Assembly: GCA_945643635.1 (NCBI GenBank)
Contig: CALZFC010000310.1
Coordinates: 124,001-188,000 of the forward strand
Length of the DNA: 64,000 bases
Source of the DNA: Allodiplogaster sudhausi
Lineage: Eukaryota > Nematoda > Chromadorea > Rhabditida > Diplogasteridae
Reading direction: 5' to 3'
A program made the position numbers and the translations under genes. The notes beneath the pieces were generated by a model. That model was not told where the DNA came from and did not search any database. It saw only the letters and a program-made list of their open reading frames with translations. Shown here in pieces: positions 1 to 10,686 of the stretch; the first letter of the stretch is position 1; every line of letters starts with the position of its first letter.

Positions 1-428
1 AAAAATACATTGCTAACCGGCACATTCTGTTGAAAACTGATTACAGAATTAGATTCAGAATCGTAAGGCGAATCTTTACATCATATGAACATGCGTGATA
101 AGTTCTCATTTATCGATTTCCGTTATCAATGATACAATCTTTAATTTTATTATTTGGGGATGTGTGTAGAGACAAAATAATGGTACAGGAGAAATTTCGT
201 TTAAAAATATTTGAAATTAAATTTTTTATAGGCAAAAACTGATAACTCCTTATCAAATGATTAGAAATTATCGATTTTTTAATAGTAGCACCCGCTCTCT
301 ATAAGCAACCTAATGTAAGATTTAAAATATTTTAGTTTTTCCTAGAACAATAGTTATGAACGAGGATGCATTTGGACGCGTCCGACTCGTCCGACGCGTC
401 CTTGGTACCAAGATCCTGGGCGGGACTG
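1..428 (+). mobile_element. Right TIR arm of a long-TIR MITE, cut by the window edge
   Basis: This is the right-hand arm of the same element family seen complete at 831-1962 and 1969-3088. It ends in ...GGGACTG at 428, followed by TA at 429-430, the expected target duplication. The rest of the element lies left of the window. The short ORFs inside it are not coding. Confidence 0.7.
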
Positions 429-430
429 TA

Positions 431-828
431 TGTGCAAAAATGTACATGCACTTTTTTTGCATGCTGCACGAATCTACAAAATATGTCAAAAAGTACGTGA
501 ACATTTTTGCCGAAATGTGTATAACGGGCCAAAATAGCGAATAACGCCATTTTTTTTAGTTGGGCCCCGTCATATATGCGATAACATGATAATAACACAA
601 AAATCTACCTATATTTTGAGCAACAAGAAAGCAATTATAGACACGCTATCTCCTCTACGACGTCAACTACGGCGAAGGCTTTAATCTTAGAAGGGACGTT
701 TTCATGCGCATTGCTGATGCAGTTCGGCAGATGCGAGAGATGGGTAAGGGACAGAGAATTTAAAAAAAGGGCCTTCTTAGAACTTTCTATCAAAATTTAA
801 AAAAAGAAAACATTAGCATATGCATACA
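431..828. other. Unassigned spacer between two MITE copies
   Basis: About 400 bp between the TA-flanked ends of two related elements. I see no open frame with coding character, no RNA gene and no repeat in it. It is probably host intergenic or intronic DNA. Confidence 0.4.
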
Positions 829-830
829 TA

Positions 831-1962
831 CAGTCCCGCCCAGGATCTTGGTACCAAGGATGCGTCGGACGCATCGGACGCATCCAAATGCATCCTCGTT
901 AATAACTATTTTCATAGCAAAGACTAAAATATTTTAACTGGTACATTAGTTTGCTTATAGAGAACGGATGCTACTGATAAAAAATCGATAATTTCTAATC
1001 ATTTGATAAGAAGTTATCAGTTTTTGCTTATAAAAAATTTTATTTCTAATATTTTTCAATGAAATTTCTCCTGTATCATTATTTTGTCTCTACCCACATC
1101 CCCAAATAATAAAATTAGAACTGGTATCATTGATAACGGAAATCGATAAATCAGACCTTATCACATATGTTCGTTAGCTGAGAAGAATCGCCTAACGATT
1201 CTGAATCTAATTATGTAATCAGTTTTACAATAAAGTGCCGGTTAACAATACATTTTTGATTGTGTATACTTTTCATGACTTTTTTCCAGAAAGAACATGG
1301 CAGATACGCCTCGCAGGCCGAGGGGGCGGGGCCTAACCCTTTTTTTCTCTGCCTGTGCTATTTCGCTACCTCAAACTTGGGTAATTAAACCGGCGACGAA
1401 AAGGGTGCGCGTAACATGTCTAAGGTTCAATGCTAGTGCAGCAACCTAGATTTGAAGCATCATACTGGGCCAAAATTTTGACAAAGACCAAGACAATGGG
1501 GAATCCTGAAGAAAGTCATGAAAAGTATTCACAATCAAAAATGTATTGTTAACCGGTACTTTATTGTAAAACTGATTACATAATTAGATTCAGAATCGTT
1601 AGGCGATTCTTCTCAGCTAATGAACATGCGTTACAACTTCTGATTTATCGATTTACGTTATCAATTATACAATCTTTAATTTTATTATTTGGGGATGTGG
1701 GTAGAGACAAAATAATGATACAGGAGAAATTTCATTGAAAAATATTAGAAATGAAATTTTTTATAAGCAAAAACTGATAACTTCTTATCAAATGATTAAA
1801 ATTACCGATTTTTTTATCAGTAGCATCCGTGCTCTATAAGCAAGCTAATGACCAGTTAAAATATTTTAGTCTTTGCTATGAAAATAGTTATTAACGAGGA
1901 TGCATTTGGATGCGTCCGATGCGTCCGACGCATCCTTGGTACCAAGATCCTGGGCGGGACTG
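831..1962. mobile_element. Non-autonomous long-TIR element (MITE), TA target, copy 1
   Basis: The element starts CAGTCCCGCCCAGG at 831 after TA (829-830) and ends with the inverse ...CCTGGGCGGGACTG at 1962. The two arms (about 831-1258 and 1528-1962) are inverted repeats of about 430 bp around a 270-bp core with no transposase frame. TA duplication plus CAGT ends resemble Tc1/mariner-type elements; that assignment is inference. The right TA appears mutated to TG. Confidence 0.7.
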
Positions 1963-1968
1963 TGCGTA

Positions 1969-3088
1969 CAGTCCCGCCCAGGATCTCGGTACCAATGGTT
2001 CGGAAGCCTCGTAGGATTCCAAATGCATCCTCACTCATAACTATTATCTTAGGAAAGAGTAAAATATTTTAAATGGTACATTAGTTTGCATATAGGGAAC
2101 GGGTGCTACTGATAAAAATCGATAATTTCTAATCATTTGATAAGAGCTTATCAGCTTTAGCTTATAAAGAATTTCATTTTTAATATTTTTCAAAGAAATT
2201 TCTCCTGCACCATTATTTTGGACAAATCCTTAAATAATAAAATTAGAGATACATTAATAACGGAAATAGATGAATTAGAACTTATCAAGCATGTTCATTA
2301 GCTGTGAAGATTCGCCTAACGATGCTGAATCTAATTTTGTATTCCGTTTTCAAAATAAAGCAGCCGTTGACAATATATTTTTAATTGCATGTACTTTGTT
2401 GCATGACTTTCGTCAGGATTCCCCATTGTCTTTGTCTTTCTCAAAATGTTGGCCCGTTATGATTATTCAAATCTAGGTTGCTGCACTAGCATTGAACCTT
2501 TGGACTTTAGTGCGCAACCCTTCCAGTTTTTACCCAAGTTTGAGGAAATAGCACAGGCCGAGAAAAAAGTCGTCAGCGGGACGAAACGCGCAGACCAGGC
2601 CCGTCGGCCTGACAAGCCTTCCTGTGATGTTCTTTCTGAAGAAAGTCATGCAAAGTATAATCAAAAAAAATTTATTTTCTACGGCTGCTTTATTTTGAAA
2701 ACTGATTACATAATTAGATTCAGCATCTTTAGGCAAGTCTTTTCAGCTAATGAACATGCGTGATTAGGTCTGATTTATAGATTTCCGTTATCAATGATGC
2801 AATCTCTAATTTTATTATTTGGGGATGTGGGTATAGACAAAATGATTCAGGAGAAATGTCTTTGAAAAATATTAAAAATTAATTTTTTAGAAGCAAAAAC
2901 TGATAACTTCTTATCAAATGATTGTTAATTATCGATTTTTATCAGTAGCATCCGTTCTCTTTAAGCAAACTAATGTGTCATTTAAAATATTTTACTCTTT
3001 CCTAGGATAATAGTTATGAGCAAAGATGCATTTGGAACCCTCCGAGGCTTTCGAATCCTCCTTAGTACCAAGATCCTGGGAGGGACTG
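1969..3088. mobile_element. Non-autonomous long-TIR element (MITE), TA target, copy 2
   Basis: Same family as 831-1962. It begins CAGTCCCGCCCAGG at 1969 and ends ...GGGACTG at 3088, flanked by TA at 1967-1968 and 3089-3090. Arms are about 1969-2390 and 2655-3088. Its core (2390-2655) is the inverse of the core of copy 1, so 831-3088 reads as one 2.26-kb imperfect palindrome. It lies 5' of the POFUT2 exons and may sit in an intron of that gene. Confidence 0.7.
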
Positions 3089-3222
3089 TATGTTCTCTTT
3101 CGCACGCTTTCTTCACTCTCTCTCCCCGCTTTTAGCCCTTTCTGCGCTTTTTGCCCTTGGTTTACTTTATCGCTTGTTTCTCTTTCCCCATTCCATTTGC
3201 CGTCAGCACCTCATAGTTGTCT

Positions 3223-3224
3223 TT

Positions 3225-3288
<64 letters not shown>

Positions 3289-3290
3289 TC
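3223..3290. repeat. (CT)n microsatellite
   Basis: Interrupted CT/TTTCT dinucleotide run. It forms part of the polypyrimidine stretch leading into the first recognised POFUT2 acceptor at 3320-3321. It also creates spurious Ser/Leu-rich frames. Confidence 0.9.
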
Positions 3291-3321
3291 CTTATCTCTT
3301 TGGGTCCCACTCTCCATTCAG

Positions 3322-3905
3322 GCGAGAATATCCACTTGGTGCTTCCCCCCTGGGGTGGTCTCTACCACTGGCGAGACGAAGCTGTCCGCGTGCCGTGGAA
3401 GACCTTCTTCCACCTCGAGGCTCTTCGAGCCCTCGTGCCGGTCATCGAGTTCGAAGACTGGCTCCGAGGTCCAGATTGTTCTATTGATAGCACCTCAATT
3501 TTCACGTGTTCGATAAATTTTCCTCCGCATTCATCTTTATTAAAGAAAAATTAAGATCTAAATTGTACACTATAAATGTTGTTAAAAATAAGCCCATTTT
3601 GGTCAACTTGAACCTAATGAAATAATTATAGAGACTTCATCTGCATCAATAGACCGAGTTGTCTACTTGCAACACTTTGCAGAGGTCTGAATATATCGAT
3701 TGATAGAAATGAAAAATATGTATGGGATTAGCAAGTGATTACAGAGATGTTGAATACGGCAATGAATGCCGATTATCATAGAAGCAGTTCATACATATAT
3801 TCACGACTTTTACATAAATTTTCTTTCACTATAATTTCTCACTTTTTTCCTGTTAAAAAGGCCTAACCAGCATGAAAATATAATTATAGTCTAATGAGAA
3901 GTGAG

Positions 3906-3971
<66 letters not shown>

Positions 3972-6060
3972 TTGAAAATTGACAACCTACATTATACGAT
4001 TTACTGAGGGTTGGGGGAACGAGTACGTCATGAAGAGTGAACGACGCCCCTGTATCGAGGGAGGCAGATACTACAAGAAGGACGGCGAGAAATGGTACTT
4101 ATCTATATCTCTACATGACCGATGATGTAAAGAAAAGATTATCATCACACATTTCATATCGACAATATGAAGACAATACCAATGAAAGATGCGCTTTTTC
4201 AGGAAGGGTTGGTTCTTTTCTTTCCCAAACATCAGCGCCAACGACTTTGACTGTGTCTCATTTCAGGCAAGTGTCAAAGCAGGCTGCATTAAAAACTAAA
4301 GTCGATTCTACACTGCATTGCTAGAAGAAGTGTTGATTTCCAGGGTGATTCCGGTGTGTTCGCCAAGCTCATCGTGGCCAACTTCTCCACAGAGTCAGAA
4401 GACATTCGATTCAAACGGCTGAAAGCAGAACAAAAATGAATTTTGGATTTTCCGACTTTAATTCATTTATTGATTCTATTTTGCCCTATTTATTTTCTCG
4501 AATAGAAAGAATGTTCTCTGTTTGCAAAATAGTGGAATTCATAAAGGAACCTTTACTTCAAATATTTAGCAATGAAGTAGAAGTCGCCCTTTTCTCAGAC
4601 GCTCTCTGCTGATCGAGCGCGCCGAGACCGTGTTGCACGAGTACTACGGAGAGCGCGCGTTTTGGCAGGCGCGACGCGCCATGCGATACGCGACGCGTCT
4701 GCTGGAGCAGGCAGCCTCTTTCAGGTTTTATTCCTTATTTTCATCTCAAGTTTTTGTATATCTTCTTTTTCCTCTTTCATTGTATTCCGCTCCTTCAATT
4801 TTCCACTCTGAATTCATGGAATAAAAGAAGGGTTGCCGGATGGTCTTCCAGAACAGGATGGGGTATATGAAAAATTCGTGCGTAAAAAGGGGGGGGTCGT
4901 TAAAAAAATAAATTTCCCTTTTCTCTCACTTTCTGCGTAAAGTAACCGAATTTGTATTAGAAAAAATCTCTACAAAAACATCGTGGGCAAATTCAGGGGC
5001 CACGAAACCAGGTAGGGGCGCGAGAATCCGGCAACCCTTTTATTCCCTGCATGAATTATCTACGAACCATTTCTTGAGAAAACTACACCTTGACTCTGAC
5101 GATGAACGAGATGGAACGACATTACCGCTTCGGTTCTTTTATTTATTTTCTTTCTATCTTCGCATTTTCAACGCCAAAACAAGAAGTAGACAAGATGTTG
5201 TTGGACGTGCTTGAGATGGCAAGACGAGCAAGATCGGCGGACGGCACGCGGCGGGCCGTTCATTGGCGCTCACTGGCGCCGGCGCGACTTTCTGCGAGCC
5301 TACGGAGCTCTACTCCCGAGCATTCAAGGCACGGCCCAGCAGGTATGGATATTCATTTTATTCTTTTATTTTTTCAATAAGTTTTAACCACGATATTAAC
5401 TTTGTTTATTTCTGTTGAAGATAAGACAAACAGAAGTGGAGAAAAAAGGAGAAACAAAACTTGTAGCTCTCCTCGCTGGCGAAGGCTAACGCCGTGAGCC
5501 TCGTGTTCGTAGCGACGGATGCAGACGAGGCCGAGACGGACGAGCTACGCCTGCTGCTAGAAAGCGAGGGGCTTAAACTCGTCCTGTATAGGGGGCAAGA
5601 AGCCGAGAAGCTCAGCGACGGAGAGAAGGCCATTGTTGAACAGGTATCTCTGCATAATTATTTATCATATTTATATACAGTGTACATATATTTAGTGCTT
5701 ATGTATAGATACGCAACTAAAACAGAAAAATGTATTCTATTAACGACTGATATGCTTTTATGTATGAACAAATTGCAAACACTAACAGATCATTTGCGCC
5801 CATGCTCGTTATTTCATCGGCTCGCACGTATCGACGTTCTCCTTTCGCATTCAGGTTCATTCTTTCTGTGATTTTACTTACATTGCTAATCAACCGCAGA
5901 TCTCTCGCTGCAACTATGAAATTAACCGCCCTATGCACCCACAACTGTGCAGGAAGATCGTGAGATTCGCGGTCTGCCGATTGCTTCGACCTTTAATCGA
6001 TTCTGCCCGGACGACAACTTGGCATGCGAGCAGCCGGCGAAGTGGACTATTAAATATTGA
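3322..6060 (+). CDS. POFUT2: GDP-fucose protein O-fucosyltransferase 2, 5' end not found (11 exons)
   Basis: POFUT2 (GT68) transfers fucose from GDP-fucose to Ser/Thr in thrombospondin type 1 repeats in the ER. I assembled exons 3322-3468, 3632-3684, 4009-4094, 4203-4266, 4344-4393, 4599-4724, 5079-5132, 5195-5342, 5467-5643, 5789-5854 and 5953-6060; every junction keeps phase. They give 358 residues plus stop, against about 430 in animals, so roughly the first 70 residues including the signal peptide are missing. Family landmarks are LVLPPWGGLYHW near the start, ERRPCIE, RSLLIERAETVLHEYYG, GGPFIGAHWRRRDF (donor-binding region), VFVATDA, ICAHARYFIGSHVSTFSFRI and the C-terminal CEQPAKWTIKY. 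The start of exon 8 is uncertain (5195, or 5216 in the same phase). The intron 4267-4343 uses a GC donor. The 5' exons should lie left of 3322, beyond or among the MITEs. Confidence 0.93.
3909..3967. repeat. (AT)n microsatellite in a POFUT2 intron
   Basis: About 29 uninterrupted TA/AT units in the intron between exons 2 and 3. It ends about 40 bp before the acceptor AG at 4007-4008. Confidence 0.95.
4267..4343 (+). other. GC-AG intron in POFUT2
   Basis: The exon ends ...TTTCAG and the intron begins GCAAGT; the acceptor is ...TTTCCAG at 4341-4343. The flanking frames (DFDCVSFQ and GDSGVFAKLIV) join in phase and match the family there. No GT in the vicinity keeps the frame. Confidence 0.8.
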
Positions 6061-6300
6061 TCTGTTTTACTGTTACCTTTTTATCTGTGTGTAGGAAATG
6101 CCTTATACTTTGCTTAATGTTAAAAGAATGCTAGTTCAGCCGAACTTCTTTTAGCACTTTGGTCTCCCCAATTTTACGAGTTTACTTCGTCTCTGTTTGG
6201 TCTCTTTTCATAATATGTACTTGCTTGTCCTTCTTTGCTGAAAAATCTCGATACAATTGATATCACAAAATTTGCAAACAGTGAAAGGTGGGATTGAGGC
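6061..6300. other. POFUT2 3' flank, nothing recognised
   Basis: AT-rich DNA after the POFUT2 stop. I see no canonical AATAAA in the first 200 bp and no coding frame. Confidence 0.4.
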
Positions 6301-6359
6301 GTAGTCATCACTCATGGATGTAGAGGATCAGTTTTTTCTGAAATGTATACGGTAATTGA

Positions 6360-6720
6360 AATTGGCAAAGAAAAACAATGGGTGAATATGAAGAAAGACA
6401 TGCAAAGTAAACAAAAATAAAAAAAATTACGCTTTATTTTGAAAACGGCTTTTTATATTTATACTTAGCTTAGTTTTGGGATTCTTCTCAGCTAACGAAC
6501 TCGTGTGGGGTCCGATTTGGTGATTTCCCTTATCAATGATAAAACATTCTTGGATGTGGATAGAGAGAAAAGAATGGTACAAATTGTTTTGAAAAATATT
6601 AAAAATTAATCTTTTTATAGGCAAAAACTGATACCTTATTTTATCAAATGATTTTAGGGATCTATCCAAGTGTTTGGAATGACCAAAGATGCCTTTGGAT
6701 CTATGATGTGAGTGATCTTC
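6360..6720 (+). mobile_element. Decayed partial copy of the 5' MITE family
   Basis: Blocks of the plus-orientation arm recur in order: the pre-arm segment around AAGAAAGACATGCAAAG, then TTATTTTGAAAAC, ATTCTTCTCAGCTAA, TTATCAATGATA, TTTGAAAAATATTAAAAATTAAT and GGCAAAAACTGATA. It is far more diverged than the copies at 831-3088, and its CAGT end is not recognisable. Confidence 0.55.
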
Positions 6721-6926
6721 ATATCCTCGACAATTTGAAATTTCATTCCGGGGGAAAGTTGATCACTTTTAATGGTGAATTGGTTAAAAAAAAAGTCGTA
6801 GTGTTCAGAAATTTTCTCGCGCTCGAGAGGTGACTCGTCGATATGGCGAACCAGGCAAGAATCGTAATTTATCTTTTTTTTTTCTTAAATATTTAATTTT
6901 AATATCCAGCCAATACACTGAAAAAA

Positions 6927-7092
6927 TTTCGACCAAAAAGTCGGAGCTGAACAAGGCCGGCGGCGTATGCAAGAAGTCCAGTTCGGTACCCTTTAAGAAT
7001 TTTTGCTAATTTCGATTTTCCTATTAAAGTTTGTGGGCTATTCCTTTTCACCTAATATTATATCTCCGCACAGCTTCTAGGATAAAATATAC
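6927..7092 (+). CDS. Candidate small terminal exons, unidentified
   Basis: An open stretch after an acceptor at about 6910 reads QYTEKISTKKSELNKAGG..CKKSSS with coding-like third positions, ending at a GTACCC donor near 6986. An acceptor CGCACAG before CTTCTAGGATAA (about 7080) adds LLG and a stop in phase. An upstream ATGGCGAACCAG at about 6843 might start it, but the phases I tried do not join cleanly. I do not recognise the product; this could be chance. Confidence 0.25.
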
Positions 7093-7099
7093 ATAATTA

Positions 7100-7702
7100 A
7101 ACTCAATAATGAAATGTGCATTTCCATGTCTCTCGCTGCCTCCTCCCTCTCCATCTCAAGCACTCTTTCTGGGCTTGCTCTCTCTTCCGATATGCTCTTT
7201 TGGTTCTTGCATCCTCATGTGTTAATGTTTGTTTTTTTGTATCCTTTAGCAGAGGAAAGGACGGCCTTTACAAAATAGTTGCAAGAATACTGAGCACTGA
7301 ATAAGGTTTATTATTCTGGAAAATAAATAATTAAGAGTGAATGAAAGAGCGGATGATTCTCTTGTAGAAAGGAAGAGTGCACGACTATTCTCCATTCCTT
7401 GTTTATCTTCTGTGAAATGGAGCAGCATGCCTCTGTGTACATAAAACGGCAAGAATAACATTTGTGCCTTGGAGATGAGTTGCTTGCATTGCAGAGAGAA
7501 CACTACAACTGAAAGTTGGTAAGCAGGAGGAAGATGTTTTACTTACCGCCTTTCCTTGAAATGTTGACTTTTGGGAATTACGGAATCGAGAAAAAGGGCC
7601 ACGTGAAAAGAGATGAATAGAGGATGCGGAGTATGATTGGCTAGGAGTTCCGCCGTGTTTGAGGGAATGCAACAGTCGCAGCTTCGCGGTTCACTGCTAT
7701 CG

Positions 7703-7708
<6 letters not shown>
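7100..7708. other. Low-information region with a strong minus-strand splice donor
   Basis: On the minus strand a frame of about 40 residues (7672 down to about 7545) ends at a GTAAGT donor (AAGGCG/GTAAGT). A downstream minus-strand frame lies at 7246-7503 behind a TTTCAG acceptor, but the phases do not match. It may be a 5' UTR or leader exon of an unrecognised gene; nothing else is supported here. Confidence 0.2.

Positions 7709-7745
<37 letters not shown>
7709..7745. repeat. (CT)n microsatellite
   Basis: Uninterrupted TC/CT run of about 37 bp followed by more pyrimidine-rich sequence. Confidence 0.95.
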
Positions 7746-7748
<3 letters not shown>

Positions 7749-8680
7749 ATCTGTTGTTACTCCCTCTCTCTATATGCATTTGCGGATATATGTATATACA
7801 TACATAGCTGAGTCTCTGCATTCAGTAGCGAGGATGAGAAGAGTTTCGGGGGAAATAGCAAGAAGATGGAAGAGTCGTCAACAGTTTCTCTTCAGCCAGG
7901 ATGTTCTAGTTGTGTCAAGCACAAAATCCTTTCAAAAGTCCGATTGCTTCTCAGTCAGAATAGCAGAAAAATATTCGAAGCAAGAGAGTGCTGAATGAAA
8001 CGGAGAAGTTCGAGAGAGGGAGAAAGAAAGATTGAGATTCATCTTCTTGGGAGAGAAAATATGCAAACTGAAGAAAAGTCAGCCAAAACAGCATGAGTCG
8101 CAGTCTAAGTATGATACTCTAAATCTAACTATATGATGCTCTTCGGTAAATATCGGAAAGTCCGCCTATCTCAGCTCATCGCAGGACAAACATATAAGCC
8201 ATTCGGGGATGACTGAGGGTCTCAGGGAAGACTCCGGAAAGTGTGCGGAGTGAGTGTGAGTCAGAAGACCAATTTCTGTGTCTCTTCATCTCTCTTCCCT
8301 ACCAATACAATATATGCACAATACTCTCGTTCTCTTTCTCTCCCACCTCAAATCATATGTAGACGCAGCATAAAATACACTCTCTCGCGCTCTTTTCCTC
8401 TCTCTCATACATCCACTTTTCCTCCTTGTTTCTCCTTCATTCTCTCTCTCTTGCGCTTTCTATTAATCTTCCTCCCTCTCTTTCTCCCCTGAAAGACCCA
8501 AGAGAGGTGTCACAGCTTGTCTCTGAATCTGAGTGGAGTTGTCTACTTCAGAAGAGAACAGATTCTCTCTCTTCTCTTCTCCACATGGGAAAGATGATCA
8601 TGAAGCGAAGCAGCAGTCCTTCTTCTTCTGCTCAGTCCATTCAGTCCGGTTTCTCTTCCTTTGTGTAGACAGTGCTGATA
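7746..8680. other. Pyrimidine-rich intergenic DNA, nothing recognised
   Basis: Scattered CTCTCT tracts, particularly 8320-8490, make long Ser/Leu/Pro frames. I see no conserved motif, plausible splice structure or RNA gene. Confidence 0.4.
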
Positions 8681-10066
8681 TGGCCGGGGGCATTTCATTA
8701 CATACGTACGTACAATCATTGTATCTTTGTTAATGTGTGCTGAAGGATGCAGTGACAAATATTTTATTGCTTGAATAAAGCCATCAAACGTACTTTGTTT
8801 CCAGACGGGGGGCCAATTTTGCCATCGCATGCGCTTTCCTTTTCGCTCTGCCTCTCGCTGCTCACGCATGCGGCCCAAATCCGGTTGGTTCGAATATATT
8901 TTCGTTCTTTTACAAGCTCATTACTATGTGCATATGTTCATAACTTTTTAATTTTAATATTTTTCTTATTATTTATATTATCAATCCCGATTCTCTAATC
9001 CCTTACTAATCCCGCTTATCCTTGTTGGCCTGACCAATCGAGGCTTAAATCGTGAGTTGAGTCTCTTCTCCTCTAATTATAATTAATTTGACTCGTAATT
9101 GGCAAGCAGCAATTTGATGGCGCAGAACTACGGGACGGGCTACTACCGCGACGCCGCCTCGGGCAGCGGCAGTTATCAGAATCAACTCGCAGCCGGCTGC
9201 TATCAGGGCATTCTTCCGCAAACCATATGGTCACTGCAAACATTTGCAAGACATATTCATTCATCATTTGCAATTAATCTTTGTACAAGCCCGCTCAACA
9301 ACAGGGGTGCAGGATCTTTTGGATCTTTCGGAAAGTTCCAAAATATCCGATCATAGTTCCTCGATAAACACACTTCGATTTGGTTTGCAGATTTAGATTA
9401 CGCCAGCTGGTTTAACCATAATCGAGCATTAACTTGTCCCAATTAAGAGTCATCATACTTCAATTTTTTTCATTTTATTAATGCTAAATTGGTGCAATGA
9501 CCCTTTGCGTGTGCCAATTTAGTGTAAATAAAATGGAAATTTTGGGGTATGAAGCGTGGCAATCGGGACATTCTAATGCTCCTATTTTAAAACCCGAGCG
9601 CCTGAATCTAAATATGAAAAACCAATCGACGTGCGTTTATCAAGAAACGAAGAATTTTAGCCGACATTTTGGAACTTGCCGAATGTTCAGAAAGGTCCGG
9701 CACCCCTGGTTGTGGAGCGGTACAATAATTTTTTGTTGAAAATTTAGTGCTATTCTGTTTACAAAAAAAATGAAATTAACTTAAGAAGTGAGTATTAATG
9801 ATTTTTTCATTTAATTTAAGAAACTTCTTCTTTCTAGCAGCCAGTACGGATACAGCAGCGGCAGCTACAGCACAGCACTCGGCGGGCAGCAGTACGATGC
9901 ATCGAGTTACCGAATGGGCGTTGGAGGATACGGTAGCGCCTCAAGTAACTACGGTAGCTATCCATACTCGGCAACGAATATGGGGTACGGTGGAAACGGA
10001 TACGGATATGGCACCAATGGATACAATGGATACAACAGTGGCTATGGCAGAAAGAGAAGACGGTAG
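8681..10066 (+). CDS. Probable secreted Gly/Tyr/Ser-rich protein, exon joins partly unresolved
   Basis: Exon 1 is 8681-8705 (ATGGCCGGGGGC..., donor GTACGT) and joins in phase to exon 2 at 8805-8883. The joined product MAGGISLHTRGA is followed by a hydrophobic stretch FAIACAFLFALPLAA and then HACGPNP, which looks like a signal peptide with its cleavage region. Exon 3 (about 9107-9229) encodes NYGTGYYRDAASGSGSYQNQ and ends in phase with the last exon (9838-10066). That exon is a Gly/Tyr/Ser-rich tail with YGYSSGSYS, GGYGSASSNYGSY and GYGYGTNGYNGYN, ending RKRRR and TAG at 10064-10066. The exon 2 to exon 3 join is out of phase as drawn, so a small exon or a different splice site is missing. The composition recalls Gly/Tyr-rich cuticle or matrix proteins, but no family is assigned. 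A poly(A) signal follows at 10110. Confidence 0.45.
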
Positions 10067-10109
10067 TGCAAGGCTCCTCTGTCCCAACACATCAAATATG
10101 CAAATCAGA

Positions 10110-10115
10110 AATAAA
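10110..10115 (+). other. Poly(A) signal AATAAA
   Basis: Canonical hexamer 44 bp after the stop of the Gly/Tyr-rich gene. The tRNA array begins about 110 bp further on. Confidence 0.6.
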
Positions 10116-10242
10116 GCATTTTTAACAGCACAAACATGCAGGATAATTTTCGAGATTTATGGGATTTCACTGCCAAAAATTTATAAAAGTTTACATGGAA
10201 GGATTCGGAGACTTTTTTGTTCATCTCGAACATTTCTGCAAA

Positions 10243-10273
10243 CAACTGAACGCGCTGCCGACGCCACAAGAGC
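10243..10273 (-). pseudogene. 5'-half fragment of tRNA-Asn
   Basis: Reads (minus) GCTCTTGTGGCG, a 3-nt gap, GGCAGCGCGTTC and then loses homology. Only the acceptor 5' strand and D arm survive. It marks the outermost recognisable array unit. Confidence 0.6.
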
Positions 10274-10480
10274 ACGGCTATTGTTATCTGTAGTTATGTC
10301 AGAAATATACTATTTCTGTAGCTATGAAAATAAAACTTAATCGTTGACTAGACATGGCCAAAACGTCTTCGCTCCTGCCGCCACAAATGCTCGGCATCGG
10401 TTTTTGCTGCTATGTCAAAAATATATTATTTCTGCAGATTTGAAAATAAAACTTGTTCCATGACTCTACATGGATGTTTT

Positions 10481-10553
10481 CGCTCCTGTGTGGGTTCGAA
10501 CCACCGACCTTTCGGTTAACAGTCGAACGCGCTGCCCATTGCGAAACAAGATC
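10481..10553 (-). pseudogene. Decayed tRNA-Asn copy
   Basis: 73 nt with the anticodon loop and T arm preserved. The acceptor begins GATCTTG and the A box is TTTCGCAATGGG instead of TGGCGCAATCGG; the T/acceptor junction and the anticodon stem are also altered. It is unlikely to be transcribed or to fold well. Confidence 0.75.
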
Positions 10554-10679
10554 AGTTATCTGCAGCTATGTCAAAAATATACTATTTCTGTAGATATGAT
10601 TATAAAACTTGATCCTTGAATCGGCATGGCCGAAACGTCTTCGCTCCTGCCGCCACAAGGGCTCGACGTCGGTTTTTTT

Positions 10680-10686
10680 GCTATGT
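10680..10686. repeat. LINE target duplication, left (GCTATGT)
   Basis: The same 7 bases recur at 11517-11523. Removing the LINE restores the array framework GCTATGTCAAAAATATATT. Confidence 0.75.

Noticed and set aside
356..2763. Short frames inside the MITEs
   Set aside because: They recur as inverse pairs in the TIR arms and contain no transposase motif.
3026..3554. Ser/Leu-rich frames over the CT tract
   Set aside because: They come from (CT)n; the true coding frame from 3322 is GENIHLVLPPWGG of POFUT2.
3909..3967. Replication origin or promoter in the (AT)n run
   Set aside because: It is a simple microsatellite within a POFUT2 intron with no other supporting signal.
4037..4324. 95-aa frame MNDAPVSREADTT
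   Set aside because: Out of frame with the POFUT2 exons 4009-4094 and 4203-4266, which match the family across spliced joints.
7246..7672. Minus-strand two-exon gene
   Set aside because: A good GTAAGT donor exists but the frames on either side do not join in phase and no family motif is visible; kept only as a note on the region.
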